Positions 22,401-32,901 of a stretch of 64,000 nt of DNA are shown here, in pieces. The notes below the pieces were generated by a model. It was not told the origin of the DNA. It searched no databases and saw only the letters and a program-made list of their open reading frames with translations. Made by a program: the position numbers and the translations under genes. Position 1 is the first letter of the stretch, and every line of letters starts with the position of its first letter. This DNA comes from Enchytraeus crypticus (lineage: Eukaryota > Annelida > Clitellata > Enchytraeida > Enchytraeidae), in NCBI GenBank assembly GCA_905160935.1, contig CAJHZI010000739.1, positions 124,001-188,000 on the forward strand. Direction: 5' to 3'.

Positions 22401-25334
22401 AGGAAGTTTGAGGTATTGTTGGTGTGAGATTGCTGTGTTACCTGTAGGCTAGGAAGTTTGAGGTATTGTTGATGTGAGATTGCTGTGTTACCTGTAGGCT
22501 AGGAAGTTTGAGGAGGCTCAGGCGAGAGAGAGAATTAGAGCAGAGGCTGAGAGGAGAGTGAGAGAGGAGCAGATAGCTAAAGCCCAGTTGCTGCAGGAGA
22601 AGTACAAAGAGTCGGCCGGCAACAGATTGAATCAGACTACAAACGGCACAGCTTCTAGAGTTCTGTCTATGTCTCTGACAGATGTGGGCAAGCAGTATAA
22701 GGGTTTGACTGCGAGTAGTCAGAAGCCATCAGGAGCCCAGAGAATCAGCCCTGCGGAGGTTTCAAAACCTGTGCCAACCGGCCCCGCTAGGGTCCCTGGT
22801 ACTGCTGCCACTTCAGGAACTAGTAATAAGATCGTCACGGCTACAGCTCTAAATACTTCTAGTAAGCCTATGGCCGGGCCTTCCACTGCTGCAGCAAATA
22901 CTTCTCAAATCAAACAGGATGGCCAGAAGGCTTTCAACAGAACGTTTGATAAGGAAGGCGATTGCGATTCGTAAGTTTATCCTTTTTTATTTGTTTGTTT
23001 TTACCATTTTGTAGATGTTCAGATATTAAATAAAACGATGATTCATTATGGTAGTTGATGGCTTTACCTAGTTTAATAAAAATACTTTTGTTTGTATCTC
23101 TGAATTTCATTTCAGTCTTTAGATGTATCTAATAACGTTTCTAATGCATCATTGTTGCATATTGGTAAAAAATTGAATATTTATTATTCTTGTGTTATGT
23201 CTATCGTTTCATATTCTTCTCTATTCTTGTGTTATGTCTATCGTTTCATATTCTTCTCTATTCTTGTGTTATGTCTATCGTTTCATATTCTTCTCTATTC
23301 TTGTGTTATGTCTATCGTTTCATATTCTTCTCTATTCTTGTGTTATGTCTATCGTTTCATATTCTTCTCTATTCTTGTGTTGTGTCTATCGTTTCATATT
23401 CTTCTCTATTCTTGTGTTATGTCTATCGTTTCATATTCTTCTCTATTCTTGTGTTATGTCTATCGTTTCATATTCTTCTCTATTCTTGTGTTGTGTCTAT
23501 CGTTTCATATTCTTCTCTATTCTTGTGTTATGTCTATCGTTTCATATTCTTCTCTATTCTTGTGTTATGTCTATCGTTTCATATTCTTCTCTATTCTTGT
23601 GTTATGTCTATCGTTTCATATTCTTCTCTATTCTTGTGTTGTGTCTATCGTTTCATATTCTTCTCTATTCTTGTGTTATGTCTATCGTTTCATATTCTTC
23701 TCTATTCTTGTGTTATGTCGATCGTTTTATATTTTTCTCTATTCTTGTGTTGTCTATTCTTGTGTTGTGTCAATCGTTTCATATTTGTCTCTGCTCTTGT
23801 GTTATGTCAATCGTTTCATATTCTTCTCTACTCTTGTGTTGCATTGATCGTTTCATATTTGTCTCTACTCTTGTGTCGAGCAGCTACGACATGACTCCCG
23901 CAGTTAAGAAGAAATTTGCTCCTTCCACTGAGGATAATTACAACATCGCTGATCTGAACTCTGAAGACTCAACCGACGATGAAGAGAAACCTCGCAAAAA
24001 GATTCCGTTGTGGGCTCAAGGTATACATGCATCTAGTTAGAAAATATTTTAATGGCAATGGTTTGTGTTTAGTAAATTTATTAAAGCTTCTTTGATTTTT
24101 AAGAAGGATGGTGTATTTAGAGATTTTGAAACAACTCAAGATTCTCTAATTCTATGATAACTTAAAAGCTTATCCATCTGGAGTGCATGTATCCAAGTTA
24201 ACTATTTTTTAAATGATTGATATTTGTTTGTGATGGTGTCCTAACATTCAATTTTTACTATAATACATCCGGTGCCAAGAGCTCCTTAGTACGTGTCCCT
24301 CCCTATGTAAAATAAATAACTTGGTGTCTGCTTAAAAGCTTTAGCTGTCATTCTTGAAAACTGCTGATGCAAGACATGGTATCGCTGTGCACAGCACACT
24401 ATTAGACAATGAATGACGCTGCTTCCTAATTGCTTAATTTTAGGAGAATTACCACAAGCTTTAACCTCTTTTTAAAATAATTAGATATGAGATAAATTAA
24501 ATTATTTTTATAAGGAGCACTTAATAAAAAGACCTGATTTGAGAACTTTGGCACCTTTAAAATTGTGTAATATATTTTATATATTAATTGATAACATGAG
24601 TATACATTTCATTTATAACTAGATATTTGAAATTCAAATTATATAGGACTTAACATCTTCTGTGGAGCCTGTTTAGTACTGTATAAAATCGAAACAAGAT
24701 TCACATATGTTTCTAATATGATTTGATCAAAATTTCTCAATTTTTATACTACATTTGTCTTAAGAGGGCATTCAGAGAGCTTACAAAAGACTCTGTATGT
24801 TGTCTTGAATTACTTTAAATATACCGGAGGACCCGAAAATCGATCCCTCTCCAAAATGAAAAGATGGAATAGTAGTTTAATTTGTAGATATTAACAGTAT
24901 TGTATACTTGCTATTGTGGATAGATTTGTTGTCCTAGTTTCACTGAAGCTTCTATGAAGGTTATATGGGCATTATTACACTTATATACAGTTCTGAAACA
25001 ATCAAATAAATAATTACATTGCTATAGCCATTATTTAAGCTTTTTAATTTTCACGAAGATCATATCTAGACCATGTATACATGTAGATTTACATTGCTGC
25101 AGAAATGTTTATAATGTCTGCCTTAATCAATCAGTTCTGTGTGTGTGTATCGTAGGAAACAGATTGAAGGCTGCACTAATTAATCAATGCGTGGAAAACT
25201 TTGACGCTCACAAACTGTTTGGGGAGATGGAAGTTCTTGATCTCAACTTTCTCTTCAAGAAGAAGAAACCTCGATTCAACAAGCGCACAAGTTCAGCAGT
25301 GTGGGACGAGTTTCCTTCTTTCACAAGGCCATAG
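7419..25334 (+). CDS. INCENP: Inner centromere protein INCENP (18 coding exons)
   Basis: Exons: 7419-7564, 8260-8457, 9834-10083, 10610-10818, 11497-11686, 12318-12715, 13871-13997, 14592-14646, 15834-15874, 16724-16846, 18018-18127, 19018-19170, 20168-20219, 21030-21406, 21704-21782, 22498-22970, 23884-24020 and 25156-25334. They total 3297 nt, 1098 aa plus stop, and the phase agrees at every junction. The ATG follows an in-frame TAG at 7401. The N-terminal helix WIEEVLAEGKKTLQE followed by LLPKTPS and a basic patch matches the Survivin/Borealin-binding end. The middle is low-complexity, rich in S, K and A. Residues about 730-880 are a charged E/K/R single-alpha-helix or coiled coil. The C-terminus is a clear IN-box: KIPLWAQG, then FKKKKPRFNKRTSSAVW, which holds the TSS motif. 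Known role: scaffold of the chromosomal passenger complex; the IN-box binds and activates Aurora B and the TSS serines are its targets. It is longer than the 918-aa human protein. Several introns hold tandem arrays at splice sites, described separately. The acceptor of exon 14 could be 3 nt further in. Confidence 0.93.
8540..9425 (+). repeat. Dispersed repeat (family C) and CR1-tail scraps in INCENP intron 2
   Basis: 8540-8620 and 9285-9425 match two consecutive parts of the repeat at 19320-19565 (for example TTAACTTATTGATC and the CCTTGAACTTTCCAC block). Between them, 8985-9045 resembles the inverted CR1-like tail (AGAGTGCTAATGTTGTCCGT). The insert appears composite and old. Confidence 0.5.
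10993..11095 (-). repeat. tRNA-derived SINE, family 1 (truncated)
   Basis: It shows TTTCTTCACTCGAAGGCGAT, the inverted B box (AGCCCAGAATTTGAACCC) and part of the A-box side. It lies in INCENP intron 4 and abuts the inverted-repeat element that follows. Confidence 0.75.
11100..11357. repeat. Fold-back element built of GAGA/TCTC palindromes
   Basis: The segment is made of repeated self-complementary units such as TCTCTCAGAGA. It ends in a large hairpin: 11281-11316 and 11320-11356 are inverted copies of 36 and 37 nt, differing by one inserted A, around a 3-nt loop. The whole stretch could fold into one long rod. It may be a MITE or foldback element. No transposase is seen. Confidence 0.75.
11740..11910 (+). 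repeat. Possible decayed tRNA-like SINE in INCENP intron 5
   Basis: The spacing resembles a tRNA head: TTAGTAGCATAAATATCTG as a weak A box, then CTGGTTCAAATATC as a B box. No second copy was recognised, so this is tentative. Confidence 0.25.
15341..15654 (+). repeat. 79-bp tandem repeat, four copies, INCENP intron 8
   Basis: The block containing ACTGGCCCTAGACTTAAAAA recurs at about 15351, 15430, 15509 and 15588, an exact 79-bp spacing. The copies look identical apart from the left edge, suggesting recent expansion. It ends 180 bp before exon 9. No splice signal is inside the unit. Confidence 0.95.
17531..18026 (+). repeat. 54-bp tandem array repeating the 3' splice site of INCENP exon 11
   Basis: Each unit holds GAGCTGTTGACTA, a branch-site-like TTGAC, a pyrimidine-rich stretch and TATACTCTGCAG. 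The AG ends fall at 17584, 17638, 17692, 17746, 17801, 17855, 17909, 17963 and 18017. The spacing is 54 bp except one 55-bp step. The last AG is the inferred acceptor of exon 11, whose first nine bases (GAGCTGTTG) are part of the unit. From 17802 the units are open and in frame with exon 11; each would encode an 18-residue segment of the type ELLTIDITVAAPLMYTLQ. Confidence 0.95.
19320..19565 (+). repeat. Dispersed repeat, family C, INCENP intron 12
   Basis: It contains GGGAATCCACCTCAG, GTAGGCTACATAAAGCATAG and GGGATTAACTTGTTGATC, then a block ending CTTGGACCTTCCAATTG. Relatives lie at 3420-3500, 8540-8620 and 9285-9425 in plus orientation, and at 32505-32720, 59080-59235 and 63385-63640 in minus orientation. 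No coding capacity was seen. Confidence 0.65.
19979..20055 (-). repeat. tRNA-derived SINE, family 1 (3' half)
   Basis: It carries the inverted B box GAGCCCAGGATTTGAAACC and the family 3' block TGTTAACATCAATGTCGTC. The A-box end is missing. It lies in INCENP intron 12, 112 bp before exon 13. Confidence 0.7.
21978..22130 (+). repeat. tRNA-derived SINE, family 1, INCENP intron 15
   Basis: A near-full copy: palindromic head CACTGGCTGGAACCAGTGG, A box, B box GGGTTCAAATCCTGGGC, and 3' block GAGGAAACTGGCGTTAAC. It lies just upstream of the 50-bp array. Confidence 0.85.
22198..22512 (+). repeat. 50-bp tandem array repeating the 3' splice site of INCENP exon 16
   Basis: The unit is GCTAGGAAGTTTGAG (15 nt, identical to the start of exon 16), then GTATTGTTGACATGAG, a TGCTGTGTTACC stretch and TGTAG. 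Acceptor AGs fall at 22247, 22297, 22347, 22397, 22447 and 22497, exactly 50 bp apart. In all but the last copy the 15-nt piece is followed by GTATTG, a donor-like site. Reading through a unit gives an in-frame TGA. Confidence 0.95.
23186..23878 (+). repeat. 37-bp tandem array, about 18 copies, INCENP intron 16
   Basis: The unit contains TCTTGTGTTATGTCTATCG followed by TTTCATATTCTTCTCTAT, total 37 bp. Copies are almost identical on the left and degrade near the exon. It is pyrimidine-rich on the sense strand and stops a few bases before the acceptor (GAGCAG) of exon 17 at 23884. Because 37 is not a multiple of three and the unit lacks stops, all three forward frames stay open for over 200 codons, which is an artefact of the repeat. 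Confidence 0.97.
24111..24293 (+). repeat. 183-bp direct repeat, copy 1 (INCENP intron 17)
   Basis: It matches 25467-25649 over the full 183 bp without gaps and with only a few substitutions. It starts GTGTATTTAGAGATTTTGAA and ends near CTTAGTACG. Confidence 0.93.
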
Positions 25335-25466
25335 TAAAATGTTATATTTAAACTCTGTGAAACTTAAACTCTGTATTATAATGTAGTTTTATCATAGCAT
25401 TTTGTAATTATTTCTTCCCTGGTCCTTCGTGTTCTAGAATTTTCTTTCGCCTTCGTACTAGGTATA

Positions 25467-25649
25467 GTGTATTTAGAGATTTTGAAACAACTCAAAATTC
25501 TCTAATTCTATAATAACTTAAAAGCTTATCCATCTGGAGTGCATGTATCCAAGTTAACTATTTTTTAAATGATTGATATTTGTTTGTGATGGTGTCCTAA
25601 CATTCAATTTTTACTATAATACACCCGGTGCCAAGAGCTGCTTAGTACG
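25467..25649 (+). repeat. 183-bp direct repeat, copy 2 (3' flank of INCENP)
   Basis: This is the second copy of the segment in intron 17, beginning about 130 bp after the INCENP stop codon. No family relation to the SINEs or LINEs in the window was seen. Confidence 0.93.
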
Positions 25650-25739
25650 AGAAACAGTACTTCGTACTATGTTTCTCGGTTGGTTTCATTGATTAAACTT
25701 GCCGTGATCAAGTTTCGAGAAATTTAACTCTAAGGCCAA

Positions 25740-25865
25740 GCTTAATATCAGTTTCCTGCTTGAATAGCATGTCAGTGACAGGGAGAACACTGGATTTGAA
25801 CCCTGCATCTACTTATCCGCTATCGAATAACTTGCCAACAAGCCACCGGCTAACCCGTGGCTGAG
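25740..25865 (-). repeat. tRNA-derived SINE, family 1 variant
   Basis: It contains the inverted B box ACTGGATTTGAACCCTGCA and the A-box side. It shares CAGTGACAGGGAG with the copy at 52010, so these two may form a subfamily distinct from the CAGTGACGGGCGAG copies. Confidence 0.75.
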
Positions 25866-27650
25866 AAATTGCAGTATATATTTACTCACAAATATCTACA
25901 TTTTAAATATTAAGCTGTTAATATATAATTTTAATAAACATAGGATAATTAATGTTAGCCGGTACCATGATAAACCTTTCTCTGTAACTACTTTGATTTT
26001 AACTTAATGTAGTATTTTACGTAATGATGTTATGATTAATTGTGGATGCTGTGTAGTTTGCATTTCAATATCAATTGAAATGAATATCATCAAGTAAATA
26101 GTGAAATCTTTCCGTCTTGTTGGACAATAGCTTTGTTACTGTAAGGTGGATAATATTAAACAATGGAATTAAATGTAGCTATTATGCATTATAATTTACT
26201 ATTTAGATCTATTTTAACTGTATAATTGTGGTGTGATAATTTATTGTTAGTCTGAACGAATGAATAGCTAGCTTTTTTAAACAAAATAGAATATATTCAT
26301 GGACCCTTAAGACATTTCATTAGCACCGTGTGCTTTTCTTATTTAATATTTTATTGTTTGCAAACAAAATGATAATACTCTATTCTTATTGAAGGCTGAT
26401 TAGATGCCTTGACGCAGAGTTAGTACAGTAGGACTGGTCACAGATGATAGTGCGTTTTTTGTAATCTGTACTATTTATGGCATTTATGCAATTCGTTTTA
26501 AAAGTAGGAAAAATGTTGTATTGATAGAGTGCAGTAGGCTTTATGTAATACTCATGAGTGCTTTATTGTAACACAATTTATACGATGCTAGTGCCTTCTC
26601 TGATGAACTGAGTCTGAGATAAAATTTATAGCGTTTCATTATAATGTAAGTTAAGAAAAGCTACTGTGAACTGTTTGCATTGAAATGACCTGATGGTGAT
26701 TGTTCCGATATTGATTGAGAAACAGTATTTTAGTAGAAGTTGAGCAACTTGATTATTAGCATTAAATATACAACTGATTTCCTGTTTGTACACTACTTGT
26801 ATCAAATGTTCTTCGACCGAGTGATAGCAGGCTGCATCACTTCTATCAAATAAGACTTATAACATTGCGTAGATATGGCAATGCCCTTAATGCTGGCGAG
26901 GCCTTATTGAAAATACATGTATATAACAATAGCATTGATACAATTTAATTGTACCGGTATCAGAATGCTCTTATTTCTCTCTGATATGTTTTTATATTGA
27001 ATAAATTGCAGGAAATTATATTATATAATTCTGTTGCTATATGGGTCTCACTACTAATACTATTTATTCATTTTAATTGTTCGTATTATTTAGAATAAGA
27101 CGTGTTAGGTCTTTTTATGGAGGAAGTGAACAAAGGAGTTTGGTGAATATAGTGGTGTGAATCTGCTGATTCTATATATTGTATAGACATCAAATATGAA
27201 CAAGCGTTCACAACGACCGGATTGTATTGATCAAAGTATAATAGCTGTAATTGCAAGCAAAGCTTACAAGCCGCTCTGACTTTGGCCGTTGTCAAATAGG
27301 TTTAAAATCAACCAATAAAAGCTCATGATATCCCCACACCCCCAACCAATCACAACAATGATTCATCGGTACAATTCAATCAACGGTACAATTAAAGGAG
27401 GCTTTGAAGTATTAAACAAATTCTAAAATTTACGTAATTATGTAGATTATAATTATTACATACGTAAAATATATATTCACAGCATATAAGCCTGAATATC
27501 TTACGAAACAATAATATAATTTTGTCGGTTGTTTCAAGCTTTATCGTATACTTATGATTGCCTATTTAATCTCATAGTTTCAAATTCCAGTTATTTTTCT
27601 GTACATGTAAATTCAAGCATTGATTTAGCTAAATTTTAAACACCTATAGG
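25866..27650. other. Intergenic spacer with a small CR1-like scrap
   Basis: AT-rich with no spliced coding signal. 26815-26865 matches, in minus orientation, part of the LINE coding region near 56735 (CGAGTGATAGCAGGCTGCAT). Nothing else was recognised. Confidence 0.45.
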
Positions 27651-27654
27651 CTTC

Positions 27655-27805
27655 TCATTGTCATCTAATAATGTTTGTCGTTCTTTGAATCAACCAGCCT
27701 CCTACAAGTCACGTCCTGGCTCTAATAATTCTGGTGTAAGTAGGTTATTATCAATCAGCTACTTCAATGCTCGAAGTCTTAAAAATAAGTTTTACGATTA
27801 CACCG
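27655..27805 (+). mobile_element. LINE endonuclease N-terminal remnant
   Basis: The frame reads SLNQPASYKSR, then LLSISYFNARSLKNKFYD. The block YFNARSLKNK is the usual start of the AP endonuclease domain in CR1/L2/Jockey-type elements. The frame breaks soon after, so only a fragment remains. Confidence 0.6.
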
Positions 27806-28239
27806 TGCACTTTATAATAACAATTCCCTACACATGTTATGAACACCTTACGTATTCATGGTATATAGGCCTAATTAGGAATTGTAAACTACATCACGAT
27901 TAGGGCCTACTGCAGATACAGAAGTTACAGTCTGTTGCTTGCTTAGTCATTGAAATTATTTTTCAGACGTCGATTAGGTCTAAGCAATATTTAGAGGGAA
28001 TTTAATTTTAAATGTCTATAGTAATTAGTCCGCGAAAATAACTTTATACGCATCTTAGATAACTATTTCTATGGCTTTCTATAGTTATAAATTGAAATTA
28101 ATGCTGCATGTAGATTATAATTAAAATATATACTGTATGCTTGTAGTTTAACTTAATAATAGCCATAAATAGATACGAAAATTACTGTAAAACTATTTGT
28201 CTTCAGTGCTCAGTATTAATAATCATAGTTAAAGTGCTA

Positions 28240-28335
28240 CTCTCGCAAATGACAAAATCGAGCACTATTCAAGCAAATCCAAGCCGGTGAGCAAAAAGGT
28301 CTAAAATCGGTGCAAATTCCAAATTCTAGGAAATC
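28240..28335 (-). repeat. CR1/L2-like LINE 3' tail fragment
   Basis: An inverted copy of the tail: AAATCGAGCACTATTCAAGC, AAGCCGGTGAGCAAAAAGG and AATTCCAAATTCTAGG match the corresponding part of 56375-56465. Confidence 0.7.
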
Positions 28336-28892
28336 AGTACAAAGATACAGTAAATTAAAGGCTACTTTTGCTAAACCAGTTCTTGACTTTAGTGGCTATA
28401 CTAGTTGTCCTTCGTGGTGTACAAATGTGTCACTCTTCATTCAAGTACTAAACAAGTATAATTAGAAGATAACAAGTGAAGCCATTATTTATCTATATGG
28501 CCCATCCTAATGTTAATCTCATCGTTTGGTTGAATATTATAAAATCTAAAATTCTATTTGATCAGTGATTACTCATTTTCGGTTAATCGGTATTATTTGG
28601 TTTCAGAGTAGCATCAAAATTTTAGCTTTACATCGTAATTTTACGGATATATGTGCAGGTGATTAGGTGAATATTTAAATATAGTTATAATTTTCTCAAG
28701 AGTCATGTTAATTCTGTTGATTTGAATAAAAATTCACGATCTGTGGGTGCTCCGTTAGCTTAAAATTTTCCAAGTTAGTTGCAGAGCTTCGTTCAGAAAA
28801 ACCATGCTCTAAGAGTTTGAGAGTTGTAGCTGTATTTAATTTGAAAGCGGACAACTGCGTTTAGAAAAGTTTGTTTATGTTATGTTTTTATA

Positions 28893-30990
28893 GTGGACAG
28901 ATGCAGATCATAAACTAGTAATATATCAAATAAAATTTGAAAAAATATATAAAAGAATAAAACCAAATATTAAAAAAAATGTTTGTAAACTAAATCTGGA
29001 AAAACTAAGTGACAACGATATCAAAGAAAAATTCCAAGTTAACATACAACATGATTATGATGAACTTGTAGAAGAAAATGAAGAAATAAGCTGGAAGAAT
29101 CTTTCAGAAATAATAAAAAATAGTAGTATAAAATATCTCAAATCAGAAGAAAAGCATGCAGATAAAAAATACATAGTAAACCCTTTAATTAGTAAACTCT
29201 CTGCAAAGCAAAAAGTCTTGAGAAAGATAAATCGACAAAAACCAAAAGAAAAACTATTTTTAAGAGAAAACAGTAACATAATACAAAATGAAAATGTAAT
29301 AAATACAAAAATAACTGAACACTTCAAAGATATATTTTACAACCAAAATACAGAAATTAACTGAAATTAAACCTGAAAAAATGAAGACACCTTTCTCTAC
29401 AGATGAAATAAAAAGTGCTGTTAGAAAATTAAAAACAAATAAAAGCCCAGGATCTGATGAAATCACAGCAGAAGAACTAAAAAACTGTCCTGAAAAAATT
29501 TACAATGAAATGGCAAAAATATTCAATAAAATGGCTGAAACAGGAAAATATCCAGAAGAGATTAAACTAGGAATATTAATACCCCTACAAAAACCAGGAA
29601 AAGTAAAAGCACATGCAGCAATTTAAGACCCATAATTTTATTAAATCTTATCAGAAAGATACTGTAAATTGTAATGATCAATAGAATATACAATAAAATA
29701 GACAAAATAATACCAGTCACTCAAGCCGCCTACAGACCAGGCAGAAGTACCGCTGAACATGTCCTAACATTAAAACTTCTTATCGAAAAAGCAATAACAA
29801 ACAAAAACTCAGAAATAGAAATCATGCTTCTAGACATGAGTATGGTGTTTGATACTGTCAATAGAAATAAATTATTGGAGGATTTAACTTAAATAATTTA
29901 TCAGGACGAACTGCCTATAATTAAACTTATCATTGATGATGTAATTTTAAGAGTTAAAAATGGAGATGCAACTGGAAATGAGTTTGAAACTAATATTGGA
30001 ATACCACAAGGAGATTGCTTAAGCCCGGTACTTTTCACATTTTACCTTGCAAATAGCTTAAACAAACACGAGAACCAAATTAAAATAGCAAACCAAATTG
30101 AAGAGCACTCATACTCCAAAGAAAATATACCATATGAAGACTTAATTCCTAATCATATTATAGAACATAACTATAGCAAAAAACGAGAAATAGGTATAAA
30201 TATTGATCAGCAGTTTGGAGATGATATTGCATATGTAAGCACATGCAAAAAATAAGAGACAAAATTCAAAAGGAAGTCAATGATAAACTGAATAAGAGAG
30301 ATTTAAAACTAAACACAGATAAAACAGAAAAATATACCATTGGAAACAAAAATGATCAGGAATGGAAGAAATGCAAATATTTAGGTTCTTACTTGGATAC
30401 TGAAAGAGACATGATCCATGGAAAGCAATTGTGTATGGCTATTTTTAATAAATACAAGATGAAACTAACAAATAGCAAAATAAGAATGAAAACAAGAATA
30501 AATATATTCAATGCTTATATTACGCCAGTTTACTTATATAATAGTGAGCTATAGACATTAACTTCAAAACAGGAACAAGAAATTGACATATTTCATAGAA
30601 GTCTATTAAGAAAACTGCTTAAAATATATTACCCTCACATTATAAGCAACGATGACTTATACATCAGAACATATGAAAAAAATGGAGTCTTGCAATTAAA
30701 ACACGAAGACTAAAATGGATAGGTCACTTACTTAGGTTACCGAACAATGCACCTGTAAAACTTGCTTTGAATGAGAATAAAAAATCTCAGACAAAACAAA
30801 GAGGTTGTCAAAATAAACAAACATGGATCAAATTAGTAAATAAAGATCTCAAAGATATAAATCAGAATTTGAACATATTAGATGAGAGCATCTGTGATCT
30901 GGCTGAGGATAGAGCGAAGTGGAGTCAATTAACCTTGAGACCTACTGCAGGGTCCAAATAGGACGTAGCGCAGTGTCAGTAGTAGTTTTA
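28893..30990 (+). mobile_element. Degenerate AT-rich non-LTR retrotransposon (5'-truncated)
   Basis: The frame opens with WTDADHKLVIYQIKFEK, the end of an AP endonuclease domain. Reverse-transcriptase blocks follow: FSTDEIKSAVRKLKTNKSPG with GSDEITAEELK, QAAYRPGRSTAEHVLTLKL, MLLDMSMVFDTVNR (the F/YxD site), GIPQGDCLSPVLFTFYLAN and QFGDDIAYVST (the FADD-type box as FGDD). Then come KLNTDKTE, WKKCKYLGSYLD, and the C-terminal RINIFNAYITPVYLYNSEL. Several stops and frameshifts break it, so it is inactive. Very A-rich codon use separates it from the neighbouring genes. The clade is not certain (RTE-like or Jockey-group). Confidence 0.85.
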
Positions 30991-31169
30991 TGTTTTGTAA
31001 TTTTATAAGTTTCATGTGTATATTATATTAGGTATTAACGTCAGACCATATTGCTCATAATATACACCTTAAACTAAACATTTTTAAGGTTTAATCGAGC
31101 CTTATATGGCAGGAGTGAATTAATAACTGAAACACTATGTTCGTTGTTATGCGAGCCAAAAAAGAGTAT

Positions 31170-31260
31170 ATGGAACGTCTTAATAGCATAGGGGTAACGT
31201 CATGAAGTTTTAGTGATAGATCCTGAGGTGAATGGAACCCAAAAATATCGTGATTGTCTC
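31170..31260 (+). repeat. tRNA-derived SINE, family 2 (5' part), upstream of PPIL4
   Basis: TTAATAGCATAGGGGTAACG looks like an A box, and GATCCTGAGGTGAATGGAAC matches the copy at 50040. It ends about 145 bp before the PPIL4 start codon. Confidence 0.6.
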
Positions 31261-31404
31261 AAAAATATAGTGACTCAATTGAATATATTAACAAATATTG
31301 CTTTCTTTTTTAATTTATGGGCATAATGATTGTAACTAACAAAATTTGTTTTTAAGTTAATTTTGTTTTCAGACTTCACATTGAAGAACCCTGTGTAATT
31401 TAGC

Positions 31405-32832
31405 ATGGCTGTTATTTTGGAGACATCGATTGGAGATATTACTGTTGACTTGTATGTGAAGGATCGGCCGAGATGTGAGTATAGTAATTTATTTCTATAC
31501 TTAAGTCTTTTCTGCTTCAGATTCTTGACTTTATAATAATATGAGATCTTTCATCTCATGGTACTAAGTTAATTAATATTCTGTAGTTTAATATGTACTA
31601 TACACACTGTTTTTTTATAACCAATAACACTAATTGTTTGTACAACAAAGATTTGGCGAGCTGACAGATGTTCTTTAAATTTACAGGAGCCAATTGCCAG
31701 CAGTCAATTCTTCCAAACATAGAGAAATTTCAGTTGAATGTCTTATCATTGGAATGTTATAGGTTTGCAATTATGAGTGGGTCAAATAAAAATTTTCCAG
31801 TACAGTAATGTATATGCATGTTACATGCAGCATCCATGAAACAACTATAACAAGTATGTATCTCGCGTTAAAGTGAGACTGCATGAAATTTTATTTTGTT
31901 GTTGGCTCTGGAAGAGTCTTTTTGTTTAGCCAATGATGAGGACATGTACGGTATGTAGGTTACGCACCTGTTCTACTGTTAATTATAAAATTAGTTACTA
32001 ATATTGTACAAGTTTCTTTTGGTTTGCATCTATGAAATTTATGTTTCTTTCAGGCTGTTTGAACTTTCTGAAACTTTGCAAAATCAAGTACTACAACTTC
32101 TGCTTATTTCATAGTGTGCAGGTAAGCACTTGTAGAATTACAATTTCTATAAGTATGTTAATTGTAAGGAATAAGGATTAAATAGATTTACAAAATTTTT
32201 CTGACATGTTAACATGGATGCAATCTTTCTCTTGTTATAAATCAGTGTTTCATTTGTAAATATAAGCTGTATTAATTTCCTGTATCAAGTTTTAGTTAAC
32301 AAATTCTATTGGTAAAATTGCAAGTACTTATAGATTTTTAAATGAAGTAAATTAATAATTATTATCATTTTTCAATTTTAGTTAATGTTGTTGGTGTTTT
32401 TATTAGAGAAATCTTGCGGCACAAGCAGGTGATCCTACGGAGACTGGAAGAGGAGGACATTCTATTTACAAGTCCGTACAAGTTTCCTTTTGTTTGAATT
32501 TAAGTTCTCTCTCTTAGTGCACTGCCTGCTGGCAGGTTCATAGTATGTAATGATACACCCATCTCTCTCTTCCATTTTCCTCTTCATGTCCACACACGAG
32601 TGGATCTATAAATCATCTATAACATTCCATTTGATATACCATTGTTCTCGGGGGATTCTGCTTATGACGAGGTGGGCCCTATGCCTCCCTTAGCTTCGAC
32701 TAACATTTACTGGGCAGGAGCGTCTTTATCTGAGAAAACAATCCTGTCTACCCAAACATTTAAGTTATAACTTGAGAAATATGTAAATGATATTTTCATT
32801 TTACAATCATTTTAAGCTTATTTTGCTTTTAA

Positions 32833-32901
<69 letters not shown>

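Noticed and set aside
22198..22512. CRISPR-like appearance of regular repeats
   Set aside because: Units are contiguous with no unique spacers, and the context is a eukaryotic gene with introns. It is a minisatellite.
23152..24040. Three overlapping open frames of 231-282 codons, rich in FSILVLCLSFHILLY-like hydrophobic repeats
   Set aside because: They are the three frames of a 37-bp repeat lacking stops; 37 is not a multiple of three. One frame runs into INCENP exon 17 only because the acceptor sequence happens to be open. An intronic array is the simpler reading.
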